A DNA stretch of 64,000 bases from Rhodospirillaceae bacterium SYSU D60007 (GTDB taxonomy: Bacteria; Pseudomonadota; Alphaproteobacteria; Reyranellales; Reyranellaceae), in assembly GCA_003574685.1 (NCBI GenBank), contig QOCQ01000009.1, forward strand, positions 1-64,000, read 5' to 3'. The translations under genes and the position numbers were made by a program. The notes beneath the pieces were generated by a model. It was given only the letters and a program-made list of their open reading frames with translations, did not search any database and had not been told where the DNA came from. The stretch's first letter is position 1. Each line of letters opens with the position of its first letter. Below are positions 24,394 through 33,342 of this stretch, piece by piece.

Positions 24394-25908
24394 ATGTTCC
24401 GGTCGCTGGGCGAGATCCTGCCGCAGGCTGCACGCCGTTTCGGCGGGAAAACGGCGCTTGTCTTCGAAGGTCGGAACCTCGCTTTCGACGAGCTCAATGA
24501 CCTGTCCGACCGGATCGCCGCGGCATTGGTGGCGCAGGGTATCACCCTGGGCGACCGGGTGACGCTCTACGCGCCCAATTCCTGGGAATGGATCGTCGCC
24601 TATCACGGCGTGCTGAAGATGGGCGGCGTCGTCAATCCGCTCAACATGATGCTGACGCCGGCCGAAGCCGAGTACGCGATGAAGGACTGCGGTGCGCGCG
24701 CCGTCTTCACCACTTCCGACAAGGCGGCGGGTATCGCCGATATCGGCCGGCGCACGGCGGTGCAGCGCATCATCGTGTTCGGCACCGCCGCGCCGGACGG
24801 CATGCTTGCCTTTGACGACCTGCTGCGCCGCCACCAGGGGAACTTCAGGCTGGCAGAGGTCGATCCCGACACGCTGTCGACCATCGGCTACACCTCGGGC
24901 ACCACCGGACATCCCAAGGGCGCGATGCTCAGCCACCGCGCCATCCTCATGAACGTGGCGCTGACCGCGGTGATGCACGTGCGTACCGCCGCCGACACCA
25001 TCGTGAGCGCGCTGCCCTGCGCGCATGTCTATGGCAACGTCGTGATGAACGGCGCGCTGGCCTACGGCAGCACGCTGGTGCTGCACAAGGCATTCAACGA
25101 GCAGGCCGTGCTCGAAAGCATCCAGCAGCACCGGGCGACGATGCTGGAGGGCGTGCCGACCATGTACATGTACCTGCTGAACAACAAGGATCTCGGCCGC
25201 TACGATCTCTCCTCGCTGACCCGCTGCACGGTCGGCGGCCAGACCATGCCGGTCGCCAAGATGCAGCAGGTCGAGCAGGCGTTCGGCTGCCCGCTGATCG
25301 AACTCTGGGGCATGACCGAGCTGGGCGGGCTGGGTACCACGCACACCGCCTACGGGCCGCACAAGCTGGGCTCCATCGGTGTGCCGCTGCCGCACGTCGA
25401 GGCGCGCATCACCAAAGTCGGCGCGCCGGCGGTGGCGCTGCCCGCCGGTGAAGTGGGCGAGCTGATGATCCGCGGGCCGATCGTGATGAAGGGCTATTAC
25501 AGGCGCGAGGACGCGACGCGCGAAACCATCGAGCCGGACGGCTGGCTGCATACCGGCGATCTCGCCTCGATGGACGATGAAGGCTTCATCTTCATCGTCG
25601 ATCGTGCCAAGGACATGATCATCACGGGCGGCTACAACATCTACCCGGCCGAGGTCGAGCGCGTGGTGGCGCAGCACAGCGCGGTGGCCATGGTGGCGGT
25701 GGGCGGCGTGCCCGACGAGATGAAGGGGGAACTTGCCGTGGCTTACGTCGTGCCGGCGCAGGGTCAGACGGTGAACCCGGAGGAGATCATTGGCTTCTGC
25801 CGCCAGCATCTTGCCGCCTACAAGGTGCCGCGTGCGGTGCGGGTGGTGGCCGATCTGCCCAAGACCAGCACGGGCAAGATCATGCGGCGGCAATTGAAGA
25901 ACCTGTAA
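24394..25908 (+). CDS. AMP-dependent acyl-CoA synthetase
   Basis: A 504-residue ANL superfamily enzyme that activates a carboxylic acid to acyl-AMP and then acyl-CoA. The P-loop-like motif YTSGTTGHPKG lies at 166-176, the A5 region WGMTELGG follows, then GYYRREDATRE, WLHTGDLA and a C-terminal TGKIMRR with K495. GGGGAGG precedes ATG 24394. It leads an operon with an SDR, a TfdA-like dioxygenase and a small hypothetical gene, suggesting breakdown of an organic acid. Acid specificity is not readable. Confidence 0.9.
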   Translation: MFRSLGEILPQAARRFGGKTALVFEGRNLAFDELNDLSDRIAAALVAQGITLGDRVTLYAPNSWEWIVAYHGVLKMGGVVNPLNMMLTPAEAEYAMKDCGARAVFTTSDKAAGIADIGRRTAVQRIIVFGTAAPDGMLAFDDLLRRHQGNFRLAEVDPDTLSTIGYTSGTTGHPKGAMLSHRAILMNVALTAVMHVRTAADTIVSALPCAHVYGNVVMNGALAYGSTLVLHKAFNEQAVLESIQQHRATMLEGVPTMYMYLLNNKDLGRYDLSSLTRCTVGGQTMPVAKMQQVEQAFGCPLIELWGMTELGGLGTTHTAYGPHKLGSIGVPLPHVEARITKVGAPAVALPAGEVGELMIRGPIVMKGYYRREDATRETIEPDGWLHTGDLASMDDEGFIFIVDRAKDMIITGGYNIYPAEVERVVAQHSAVAMVAVGGVPDEMKGELAVAYVVPAQGQTVNPEEIIGFCRQHLAAYKVPRAVRVVADLPKTSTGKIMRRQLKNL

Positions 25909-25920
25909 GGAGACCAGGAT

Positions 25921-26709
25921 ATGGAATGTCGTATGGACGGCCGCGTGGCCCTCATTACCGGCGCCAGCATGGGACTGGGTCGCGCGATGGCGCGGAAGTT
26001 TGCGGGCGCCGGTGCGGCCGTGGCGATGCTCGCCCGGCGGCCGGACGTGCTGGAGGAGGCCAGGACCGAGGTGGCGAAGGCGGGCACGAAGGTGCAGGTC
26101 TATAGCTGCGATGTCTCGGACAAGGCGGCGCTGGAGGCGACCTGGGCCAAGGTGGTGGGGGATTTCGGCCAGGTGGACGTGGTGGTCAACAATGCCGGTG
26201 CGTCGGCGGCCAAGCCCTTCGAGTCCGTGACCGACGCCGAATGGGAAGCCGATTTCGCGCTGAAGGTGTGGCCGGCCATCCGTCTGTGCCGGCTGGCATG
26301 GCCGGGGATGGTGCAGCGCCGCTGGGGCCGCATCATCAACGTGCTCAACACGCACGCCAAGGCGCCGGCGGCCAACAGCGCCCCCACCAGCGTGTCGCGC
26401 GCTGCGGGGCTTGCGCTCACCAAGGTGCTGGCCAGCGAGGGCGCGCCGCACAACGTGCTGGTGAACGCCCTGCTGGTCGGCCTGATCGACAGCGACCAGT
26501 GGATGCGGCGTTACAAACAGCAGCCGGGCAGCAACAAGAGCTACCGCGAGTTCCTCGACGAGTTCGCGAAGTCCCGCGGCCTGAAGATCGGCCGGCTGGG
26601 CGAGGCCGACGAGTTCGCCAACGCCGCGTGCTTCCTGGCGTCGGATGCGGGTTCCTACATCAACGGCGTTGCCATCAACGTCGACGGCGGCATGTCGCCG
26701 GTCGTATAA
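25921..26709 (+). CDS. SDR-fold protein lacking catalytic Tyr and Lys
   Basis: A 262-residue SDR fold with cofactor loop TGASMGLG and NNAG. At the active site the sequence is PTSVSRAAG, so the Tyr position is T156 and the Lys position R160. The usual catalytic Ser region reads NVLNTHAKAP. The C-terminal YINGVAINVDGG is normal. It begins 12 bases after the acyl-CoA ligase stop and is in the same operon as the dioxygenase. It could be non-catalytic or use different residues; I would not assume ordinary dehydrogenase activity. Confidence 0.85.
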   Translation: MECRMDGRVALITGASMGLGRAMARKFAGAGAAVAMLARRPDVLEEARTEVAKAGTKVQVYSCDVSDKAALEATWAKVVGDFGQVDVVVNNAGASAAKPFESVTDAEWEADFALKVWPAIRLCRLAWPGMVQRRWGRIINVLNTHAKAPAANSAPTSVSRAAGLALTKVLASEGAPHNVLVNALLVGLIDSDQWMRRYKQQPGSNKSYREFLDEFAKSRGLKIGRLGEADEFANAACFLASDAGSYINGVAINVDGGMSPVV

Positions 26710-26734
26710 TTTGAGGTATGTGCCGGAGGGAACG

Positions 26735-27631
26735 ATGCCTGTTGTCGTCAATCCGATCACCGACAGCTTTGCCGCCGAGATCGGCGGGCTGGACCTGCGC
26801 CGTCCGGTCGAGAAGGGCGAATTGCAGGTCATCGAGGACGCCTTCAACCGCTTCGCGGTGCTGGTCTTTGTCGAGCAGGAGCTGACCGACCAGCAGCAGA
26901 TCGAGTTCAGCCTCAATTTCGGCCCGCTCGAAACCGCCATGGGCAATATCCGCAAGGATACGAAGCAGCGCCTGCGGCCCGATCTGGCCGACGTCTCCAA
27001 CCTCGACGAGAACAACGAGCTGCTGAAGCCCGACGACCGGCGCCGCATGTTCAATCTCGGCAACCAGCTCTGGCACACCGACAGCTCCTTCAAGCGCGTG
27101 CCGGCCAAGTGCTCGCTGCTTTATGCCAAGGCCATCCCGCCGGTCGGCGGCTTCACCGAGTTCGCCGATTTGCGCGCCGCCTACGACGATCTGCCGGAGG
27201 AGACGAAGCGCCGGCTGGAAAACCTGGTGGCGGAGCATTCGATCTTCACGTCGCGCGCCAAGACGGGCTACGGCAACTTCAGCCAGGAGGAGCGCGACCA
27301 GCTTCCGCCGGTGCCGCAGGTGATCGTGCGCACCCATCCCGGCTCGCGCCGCAAGACGCTGTATCTGGCCTCGCATGCCGGCCGGATCTTCGGCATGGAG
27401 GATGCCGAGGGAAAGAAGCTGCTGGCCGATCTGATCGCGCATGCGACGCAGCGCCAGTATGTCTACACCCATCGCTGGCGGGTGGGTGATCTGGTGATGT
27501 GGGACGACCGCTGCACCATGCACCGCGGCCGGCCGTTCGACGATCTCAGCTACAAGCGCAGCGTCCAGCGCACCACCGTGGCCGACGTCGCGCCGACGGT
27601 CGAGCAGGAAGGCATCCGGCTGGTGGCATGA
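26735..27631 (+). CDS. TauD/TfdA family Fe(II)/2-oxoglutarate dioxygenase
   Basis: A 298-residue dioxygenase closely related to the one at 4822-5712. Iron ligands are in WHTD (H114, D116) and CTMHRGRP (H263), with RTT after it. Over the first 120 residues the two share PAKxSLL and FNLGNQLWHxDSSF. ATG at 26735 follows ggaggg. Its TGA overlaps the next ATG (ATGA), indicating coupled translation. Placed after an acyl-CoA ligase and an SDR-like gene, it probably hydroxylates an organic acid substrate. Confidence 0.9.
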   Translation: MPVVVNPITDSFAAEIGGLDLRRPVEKGELQVIEDAFNRFAVLVFVEQELTDQQQIEFSLNFGPLETAMGNIRKDTKQRLRPDLADVSNLDENNELLKPDDRRRMFNLGNQLWHTDSSFKRVPAKCSLLYAKAIPPVGGFTEFADLRAAYDDLPEETKRRLENLVAEHSIFTSRAKTGYGNFSQEERDQLPPVPQVIVRTHPGSRRKTLYLASHAGRIFGMEDAEGKKLLADLIAHATQRQYVYTHRWRVGDLVMWDDRCTMHRGRPFDDLSYKRSVQRTTVADVAPTVEQEGIRLVA

Positions 27632-28059
27632 CGGGCGACGAGGCTCGCTACCTGGAGCAACGGCAGCGCGTCGCCGAGGAGTTGCGCGACAAGCTCGACC
27701 GGCGGCCCTTCGGTACCGAGCTGGCTGAGAGACTGTGGCGCGCGCTGATGCGCATGCGCGTCGGCGGTGGCGTGATCGTCGACTACCACAGGGACTATTG
27801 CGGCCATGGGCTGATCCGGACGAAAGACGGCGTGATGTTGTGCGAGGTCGAGGATGGCAGTGGCTACACGCACACGACGACCGCCTCGTGGGACCAGAAG
27901 GAGGCGTTCGTCGCCTTCTTTGCTCGCCAGTCAGACTTCACCTGCAGCGGTTGGGATCCGTCGGAGCCGGCCTTCGCCTCCGCCGACGAGTGGCACCGCA
28001 ACAACCAGCGCCTCACCCGCAAGGTCTTCGAACGATTCCTAAGGGACCACGGCGGGTGA
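27628..28059 (+). CDS. Hypothetical protein coupled to a TfdA-like dioxygenase
   Basis: A 143-residue soluble protein that I do not recognise. Visible features are a charged helical N-terminus (EQRQRVAEELRDKL), a central segment with HRDYCGHG, and several Trp, His and Cys residues. It has no signal peptide or membrane helix. The start overlaps the dioxygenase stop by four bases (ATGA), so it is expressed with it and may serve the same pathway. Confidence 0.7.
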   Translation: MTGDEARYLEQRQRVAEELRDKLDRRPFGTELAERLWRALMRMRVGGGVIVDYHRDYCGHGLIRTKDGVMLCEVEDGSGYTHTTTASWDQKEAFVAFFARQSDFTCSGWDPSEPAFASADEWHRNNQRLTRKVFERFLRDHGG

Positions 28060-28091
28060 ACTGCAGCGGCTCCGCTGCGACCACAAGAGTT

Positions 28092-28178
28092 GCTTCATGG
28101 TGAGCTTGTCGAACCATGAAGCGGCCGGCGCTGCCGATCGTGCGTCGCCTTCATGGTTCGACAAGCTCACCATGAAGG
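28092..28178. repeat. Family C palindrome, copy 3
   Basis: Arms at 28092-28122 and 28148-28178 (ccttcatggttcgacaagct ...) form two hairpins that can also pair as one long stem. The right arm creates a spurious ATG reading MVRQAHHEG in frame with ppa. Confidence 0.9.
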
Positions 28179-28206
28179 CTCACTTGCCTGGTCCAGGGAG
28201 GCCACC

Positions 28207-28749
28207 ATGGACATCAGCCAGATTCCGACCGGCGAGAATCCGCCCTGGGACGTCAATGCCGTGATCGAGGTGCCGCAGGGCGGCGAGCCCGTGAAGTACG
28301 AGATGGACAAGGCATCGGGCGCGATGTTCGTGGACCGCTTCCTGCACACGGCGATGTTCTATCCCGGCAATTACGGCTTCATCCCGCATACGCTGTCGGG
28401 CGACGGCGATCCGGTGGACGTGCTGGTGGTGGGCCAGGTGCCGGTGGTGCCGGGTGCCGTGATCCGCTGCCGGCCGATCGGCGGATTGCTGATGGAAGAC
28501 GAGGCGGGGCCCGACGAGAAGCTGATCGCCGTGCCCGTCGACAAGCTGCACCCGTTCTATACCGGCGTCACCAGCTTCGAGCAACTTCCGCAGATCCTGC
28601 GCGACCAGGTGGCGCACTTCTTCCAGCACTACAAGGATCTGGAGAAGGGCAAGTGGGTGACGATCGTGCGCTGGGTCGGCCCGGACGAGGCCGCGAAGAT
28701 GATCACCGACGGCATCGCCCGCGCGGCTGGCGCCACATCGTCATCCTGA
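28207..28749 (+). CDS. ppa: Inorganic pyrophosphatase, soluble family I
   Basis: A 180-residue cytosolic enzyme hydrolysing pyrophosphate. The family signature is DGDPVDVLV, with the conserved substrate loop YPGNYGFIPHT and GGLLMEDEAGPDEK. ATG at 28207 follows GGGAGG. An upstream in-frame ATG at 28153 lies in the family C palindrome and is not likely used. It stands alone after the acyl-CoA ligase operon. Removing pyrophosphate would favour the ligase reaction, but ppa is a housekeeping gene. Confidence 0.97.
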   Translation: MDISQIPTGENPPWDVNAVIEVPQGGEPVKYEMDKASGAMFVDRFLHTAMFYPGNYGFIPHTLSGDGDPVDVLVVGQVPVVPGAVIRCRPIGGLLMEDEAGPDEKLIAVPVDKLHPFYTGVTSFEQLPQILRDQVAHFFQHYKDLEKGKWVTIVRWVGPDEAAKMITDGIARAAGATSSS

Positions 28750-28912
28750 TTGCAGCGAGGCATTTCCCGCAGACATCCGCTCACGCTTCTGCCGTTCCGA
28801 TGGAAATCGACGCCTCGATCTCTGAAGCGCAATGCGCTGGACACACCATTGGGCGTGACAAATAATCGGCGTCGGACAGTCACGTCAGATGAGCCATCGA
28901 CAGGAGGGCCGG

Positions 28913-30280
28913 ATGAGCCAGCCCGCATCGATTGATACCGACCCATCGATGACGACTACCGCGTACTTTCAGCGCGCCTGGTCCGAAATCGCCGATGCCT
29001 GCACGCGATGCGGCAAGTGCGTCGAGGTCTGCCCGGTCACGCCGACACTTCCCGCAGTAGCGGCCGTGCCACCCGCCGAGGTCATTTCGGGTCTGTTCGA
29101 CTTCATGGGCGGCGGGCCGCTGTCCGAACCGACGCGCCGCTTCGGGAACGGCTGCAATAGCTGCGGAGTCTGCATCCCCGCGTGCCCGGAGAACGTCAAT
29201 CCGCGCCGGATGGTGCTGCTCTCGCTGCCCCGGATGTCGGCGGTCGACAAGCCCGCGCCCGATGCGTTCCAGAAGATGGCCCGCGCTACGCGGATCTTCG
29301 TCGCGATGCAGCTTCTGCCGAATGACGTCCTTCGGATGCTCAAGCCCCCGAAGGCTCGCAAGGTGGACGTCGTCTTCCATGGAGGCTGCAACCCCGTCCG
29401 CACACCGAATCTCCTGTTCAATCTGATGACGCTGCTCGATGCGCTGGACGTCAACTACGAGTTCATGGGCGGCCCGTCGTCCTGCTGCGGCGTCGTCCAC
29501 AGCAAGTGGGAGGGGGATCTGAAGCGGGGCGAGAAGACTTCCGAGGTGACGCTACGGCGATTCGGCGAGTTCAAGCCGAAACAGGTCATCGAGTGGTGTC
29601 CGACCTGCCGACTCCACTTCAACGAGACGCTCGAAGGCTACCGGCAGGTCGAGTTCAGCATCGATCACGCCACGGGGCTGCTCCGGGAGCGTTCCAGCAC
29701 GCTCCGGTCACTGTTCACCACGCCTGTGCAACAGCGTGTAATCGTCCACACGCACCAGGGGATGGCCGACGTCGGCCAGAATGTCGTCGAGCTGCTGTCG
29801 ATGGTACCGGGACTGACGATCGTCGACGTGATCGAGGAGCCTGGCTACACGTGCGGCGTTTCGGGCCACGACCGGTCGCCCGAGCTGAAAGCCCAGGCGC
29901 GACCGAAGACGCTCGAAGCCATGAAGAAGTCCGGCGCCGACGCACTGGTTTCGCTCTATCACAGTTGCCACCGGCAGCTGCTGGGCGAGGGGCGCGTCAA
30001 CGGCTTCAAGGTGATCAACTACACTGATCCCCTGGTCCGTGCCTGCGGACTCGATCCCTGGCCTGATACGATGGAGCCGATGGCCGGGCGAAATGACTGG
30101 GCGAACCTGGTTCGCGAGGTAATGCCGCTGTTGATGCAGAACCACATCGACATCGACCCGGAGAGCCTTCTCGCGGTGATGCCCGAGCTGTTCGCAGGCG
30201 CCGAGTGGAAGGGTGGCCTGTGCAGCTTCGCTGCAAGCGTGCGTGCCTCGTCCCCGTCGGCATCGGGCTCGACCCGATAG
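28913..30280 (+). CDS. Heterodisulfide reductase-like Fe-S protein (HdrD/GlpC type)
   Basis: A 455-residue protein with two ferredoxin-type [4Fe-4S] motifs: C30, C33, C36, C40 and C81, C84, C87, C91. Two CCG-like regions follow: GGPSSCCGVVHSKWEGD with WCPTC, and a degenerate EEPGYTCGVSG with YHSCHRQL. Such proteins carry electrons to membrane or thiol partners, as in GlpC, GlcF and HdrD. GGAGG precedes ATG 28913; an ATG at 28889 is less well placed. The partner flavoprotein is not adjacent. The Ser/Ala-rich last 20 residues look non-conserved, so a frameshift near the 3' end cannot be excluded. Confidence 0.8.
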   Translation: MSQPASIDTDPSMTTTAYFQRAWSEIADACTRCGKCVEVCPVTPTLPAVAAVPPAEVISGLFDFMGGGPLSEPTRRFGNGCNSCGVCIPACPENVNPRRMVLLSLPRMSAVDKPAPDAFQKMARATRIFVAMQLLPNDVLRMLKPPKARKVDVVFHGGCNPVRTPNLLFNLMTLLDALDVNYEFMGGPSSCCGVVHSKWEGDLKRGEKTSEVTLRRFGEFKPKQVIEWCPTCRLHFNETLEGYRQVEFSIDHATGLLRERSSTLRSLFTTPVQQRVIVHTHQGMADVGQNVVELLSMVPGLTIVDVIEEPGYTCGVSGHDRSPELKAQARPKTLEAMKKSGADALVSLYHSCHRQLLGEGRVNGFKVINYTDPLVRACGLDPWPDTMEPMAGRNDWANLVREVMPLLMQNHIDIDPESLLAVMPELFAGAEWKGGLCSFAASVRASSPSASGSTR

Positions 30281-30536
30281 GTCGGCGCACTGAGACGCGA
30301 TTCCGGCGAGCACGGGCCGCCCCTGCCAACGGTGCGCAGGTCGGGCCGGTCGAAGGTGATGCTGGCCGTGCACGGCCATGGCGTCGCTCTCTTGCCTGGC
30401 GGCCCGGGACATCTCCGTGTGCACAGCCTCGACCTTTATTAGCGACGGTCCCTGCTCAAGCGGTTGAAGACCTATTGCTGCTTGCGGTGTGGGCGGCGCG
30501 CTCCTACCATTTTGCCGAAGCGGTCGGGGAAGAACA

Positions 30537-32381
30537 TTGGCCCGGGAGCAGCGGCGTCTGGCGGCGATCGTCGCCGCTGATGTGGTCGGCTATTCCCGGC
30601 TGATAGGCCGGGACGAGAGCGGCACAGTCGCGCGTCTGCGGCGGAACCGTGCTGAACATCTTGATCCGGTCCTGGTCAAATACGGAGGTCGTCTGGTCAA
30701 GCTGGCCGGCGACGGGGCCCTGCTCGAATTTGGAAGCGCCGTCGATGCGCTGAGCGCCGCCATCGAATTCCAGCAGGCGATGGTCGAAGCCAACCGCGAC
30801 CAATCCGCGGAGACGGCTCTCATGTTCCGCCTAGGTCTGCACCTGGGCGATCTGATCGTGGACGGCGACGACCTCTACGGCGACGGCGTCAACGTGGCGG
30901 CACGTCTGGAAGGCGAAGCGCCGGCAGGCGGCATCCTGATTTCACGCAACGTCCGTGATGCCGTTGCCGGGCGCGTGCCGGCGACGTTCGAGGATCTGGG
31001 CGGCCTTTTGCTGAAGAACATCGAACGCCCCGTCCGGGCCTTCAGGGTACATTGGGAGGCATCGGCCTGGCGGAAGCCGGCGGCCCCGGAGGTGACCGCG
31101 CCCGCAGCGGCGTTGCCATCTTTGGCGACACCACTGCCCTTGCCCGACAAGCCCTCCATCGCGGTGCTGCCGTTCCAGAACATGAGCGGTGATCCCGAAC
31201 AGGAGTTCTTCGCCGATGGCATTACCGAAGACGTCATCACCGATCTGTCGCGCTTCCACTCGCTGTTCGTGATCGCGCGCAACTCGTCCTTCGCCTACAA
31301 GGGCAAATCGCCCGACATCCGGCAGGTCGGCCGGGAGCTTGGCGTCCGCTACGTGCTGGAAGGGAGCATCCGCAAGTCGTCGAACAGAATTCGCGTGACG
31401 GGCCAGTTGATTGACACGCTGACCGGCAATCACATCTGGGCCGAGCGGTACGACCGCGTGCTGGAGGACATCTTCGCGGTCCAGGAGGAAGTGACGCAGG
31501 CCATCGTGGCGGCGATCGCGCCGCAGATCGAATTGACGGAGCATTCGAAAGCGGCTCGCCGACGCCCAGACGATCTCAGCGCCTACGAAATGGCTCTTCT
31601 GGCACGGGCGCATGCGTGGCAGGGACATGACACAGGCGATCGGGCCCTTCTGGAGCAGGCGATTCGTGAGGCGACAGAGGCGCTGGCGATTGACCCGGGA
31701 AGCGTGCTGGCCCAGCAAACGATTGCCTATGCTCGAGGATTCCTGCTCCTTCTGTGGCCCGAGGATGGGGAGCAAGCCCTTCGCGAAGCCAAGGTGGCGG
31801 CCGCGCGGTCAATTGAGCTGGACAGTACAGACGCGCTTGGCTACGCGCTGCGCGGGTTGTGCGTCCTCGACGGTTTCCAGGTAGATCGCTATCCCGAAGC
31901 GCTTGCTGATGCCCGGCGCGCCCACGAGATGAATCCCAACGATGTGTTTGTACTCTGGTGTCTTGCATGGCTGGAGGCTGCAGCGGGTGAACACGAGCGG
32001 GCTATTGAACACGGTCACCAGATCTTGCGGCTCAACCCGCGTGACTCCCGCAGTCATGATACCTACCACATGCTGGGCTTTGCGAGCTTCGGTGCGAGGC
32101 AATACGCCGAGGGTGTCGCCTGGGAGCTGCGGGCGCTCAATGACAAGCCCGGGATGATACAGCCACTCGCCGTGCTCGCGAGATGTTACGTTGGTACCAA
32201 CGACATCCGCAAGGCACGTGCTGCTTGGACAGAGGGCCAAAAGCGTGCGCCGGAGTTCTTCAAGAGCAGGCTGGAGGGCAATTCGTTTCACGCTCGTCCT
32301 GAGGATCGCAAGAGATCGACCACTTTCTTGCGGATCGCGGCGGGCCTGGAAGACCCCACTGCCGCCGACTCGCTGCGGTAG
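30537..32381 (+). CDS. Class III adenylate/guanylate cyclase with TolB-like and TPR regions
   Basis: A 614-residue protein. The N-terminal cyclase homology domain has AIVAADVVGYSRLI (metal Asp D15), LAGDGALLEF (D59) and YGDGVNVAARLE (N119, R123). A linker leads to a TolB/FlgO-like domain starting SIAVLPFQNMSGDPEQEFF. TPR-like helices then run from about residue 370 to the end. The start is TTG 30537, giving MAREQRRLAAIVAADV, typical of this family, with GGGGAAG upstream; a GTG at 30489 is an alternative. It should be cytosolic and make cAMP or cGMP in response to an unknown cue. No effector gene is adjacent. Confidence 0.85.
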   Translation: MAREQRRLAAIVAADVVGYSRLIGRDESGTVARLRRNRAEHLDPVLVKYGGRLVKLAGDGALLEFGSAVDALSAAIEFQQAMVEANRDQSAETALMFRLGLHLGDLIVDGDDLYGDGVNVAARLEGEAPAGGILISRNVRDAVAGRVPATFEDLGGLLLKNIERPVRAFRVHWEASAWRKPAAPEVTAPAAALPSLATPLPLPDKPSIAVLPFQNMSGDPEQEFFADGITEDVITDLSRFHSLFVIARNSSFAYKGKSPDIRQVGRELGVRYVLEGSIRKSSNRIRVTGQLIDTLTGNHIWAERYDRVLEDIFAVQEEVTQAIVAAIAPQIELTEHSKAARRRPDDLSAYEMALLARAHAWQGHDTGDRALLEQAIREATEALAIDPGSVLAQQTIAYARGFLLLLWPEDGEQALREAKVAAARSIELDSTDALGYALRGLCVLDGFQVDRYPEALADARRAHEMNPNDVFVLWCLAWLEAAAGEHERAIEHGHQILRLNPRDSRSHDTYHMLGFASFGARQYAEGVAWELRALNDKPGMIQPLAVLARCYVGTNDIRKARAAWTEGQKRAPEFFKSRLEGNSFHARPEDRKRSTTFLRIAAGLEDPTAADSLR

Positions 32382-32414
32382 CCAGGATCAACTACGCATT
32401 TATGAGTCCACGAC

Positions 32415-33236
32415 CTAGTACCTGAACTTCTGGATGCGCTCGGGATCGCCGACGAATTCCTCGTCGGCGAAGCTGCCGCCGATGACGCGCGGGCCCACCT
32501 TGCCCGGGTCCTCGGGCGGCTCGCGCGCCAGCACCTCGGCAGCATGGTCCTCCGCCCGGTCCTTCGGCCGGTAGCCGAGCTGATAAGCGGTGGCATTGTC
32601 GAACCACGAGCGCTCGTTGTCCGACACGCCGTAGACGATCTCGAAATGGATATCGGGGTGCTCCAGCCCGATGCGCACGAGCTGGGCGAGATCGCGCCAG
32701 CTGATCCAGATGCTGAGCCGGCGCTTGTCGATCGGCTTGTCGTTGGCATTGCCGATGCGGATGCACAGCGAGCCGATGCCGTACTTGTCGGCATAAAGCG
32801 CGGCGACCAGCTCGCCGAACGCCTTGCTGACGCCGTAGCGGCCATCGGGCCGGAACACGGCCTGCGCACCGACGCGGCGGGTGCGAGGATAGAACCCCAC
32901 GGCGTGATTGCTGCTGGGGTAGATCACGCGCTTCACGCCCGCGGCGCGGGCGGCCTCATAGAGATTATACAGGCCGACGATGTTCTGCCGGTGTACCGTC
33001 TGCCAGTCTGCCTCGACTGACTGGCCGGCCATATGGATGACGCCATCGACGCCCTTGATGACCGTGGCGAGCGCGCCGGCATCGGCGATATCGACGCGGT
33101 GGAAGGTCTCGCCGGGGCCGACATCGTTGATGGCCTTGATATCGGCCAGCCGCAGCTCGCCATAGACGCCCCTGAGCTCGCGGCGCAGGGCCGAACCGAT
33201 GGATCCGGCCGCGCCGGTCAGCAGTACCGTCTTCAT
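32415..33236 (-). CDS. udh: Uronate dehydrogenase (NAD-dependent)
   Basis: A 273-residue extended SDR closely resembling bacterial uronate dehydrogenases. Motifs are TGAAGSIG (7-14), the conserved VGLYNLYEAARAAGVKRV, SSNHAVGFYPRTRR with S109, and GRYGVSK with Y134 and K138. Udh oxidises D-galacturonate or D-glucuronate to the aldarolactone, the first step of oxidative uronate catabolism. GGAGGT precedes ATG 33236. The galactonate genes dgoK and dgoA lie about 10 kb away, but no lactonase or dehydratase gene is adjacent. It is divergent from the PhyH-type dioxygenase gene. Confidence 0.78.
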   Translation of the reverse strand: MKTVLLTGAAGSIGSALRRELRGVYGELRLADIKAINDVGPGETFHRVDIADAGALATVIKGVDGVIHMAGQSVEADWQTVHRQNIVGLYNLYEAARAAGVKRVIYPSSNHAVGFYPRTRRVGAQAVFRPDGRYGVSKAFGELVAALYADKYGIGSLCIRIGNANDKPIDKRRLSIWISWRDLAQLVRIGLEHPDIHFEIVYGVSDNERSWFDNATAYQLGYRPKDRAEDHAAEVLAREPPEDPGKVGPRVIGGSFADEEFVGDPERIQKFRY

Positions 33237-33342
33237 GGACACCTCCGCGGGGTCGGATGGTAGAGGGTTGGCGCCATGTTGCAAGGCATGCGCGGCGGCG
33301 CGATAGTCCGTGCCACACAGATGAAACGCGAGGAGGACGCCC

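Noticed and set aside
24238-27108. A 956-codon open frame on the minus strand
   Set aside because: It is antisense to the acyl-CoA ligase, SDR and dioxygenase genes. Composition is typical of a shadow frame.
28153-28206. Upstream in-frame ATG extending ppa
   Set aside because: It lies in a family C palindrome and encodes MVRQAHHEG, the translation of the repeat arm. The ATG at 28207 has a proper ribosome binding site and the normal ppa N-terminus.
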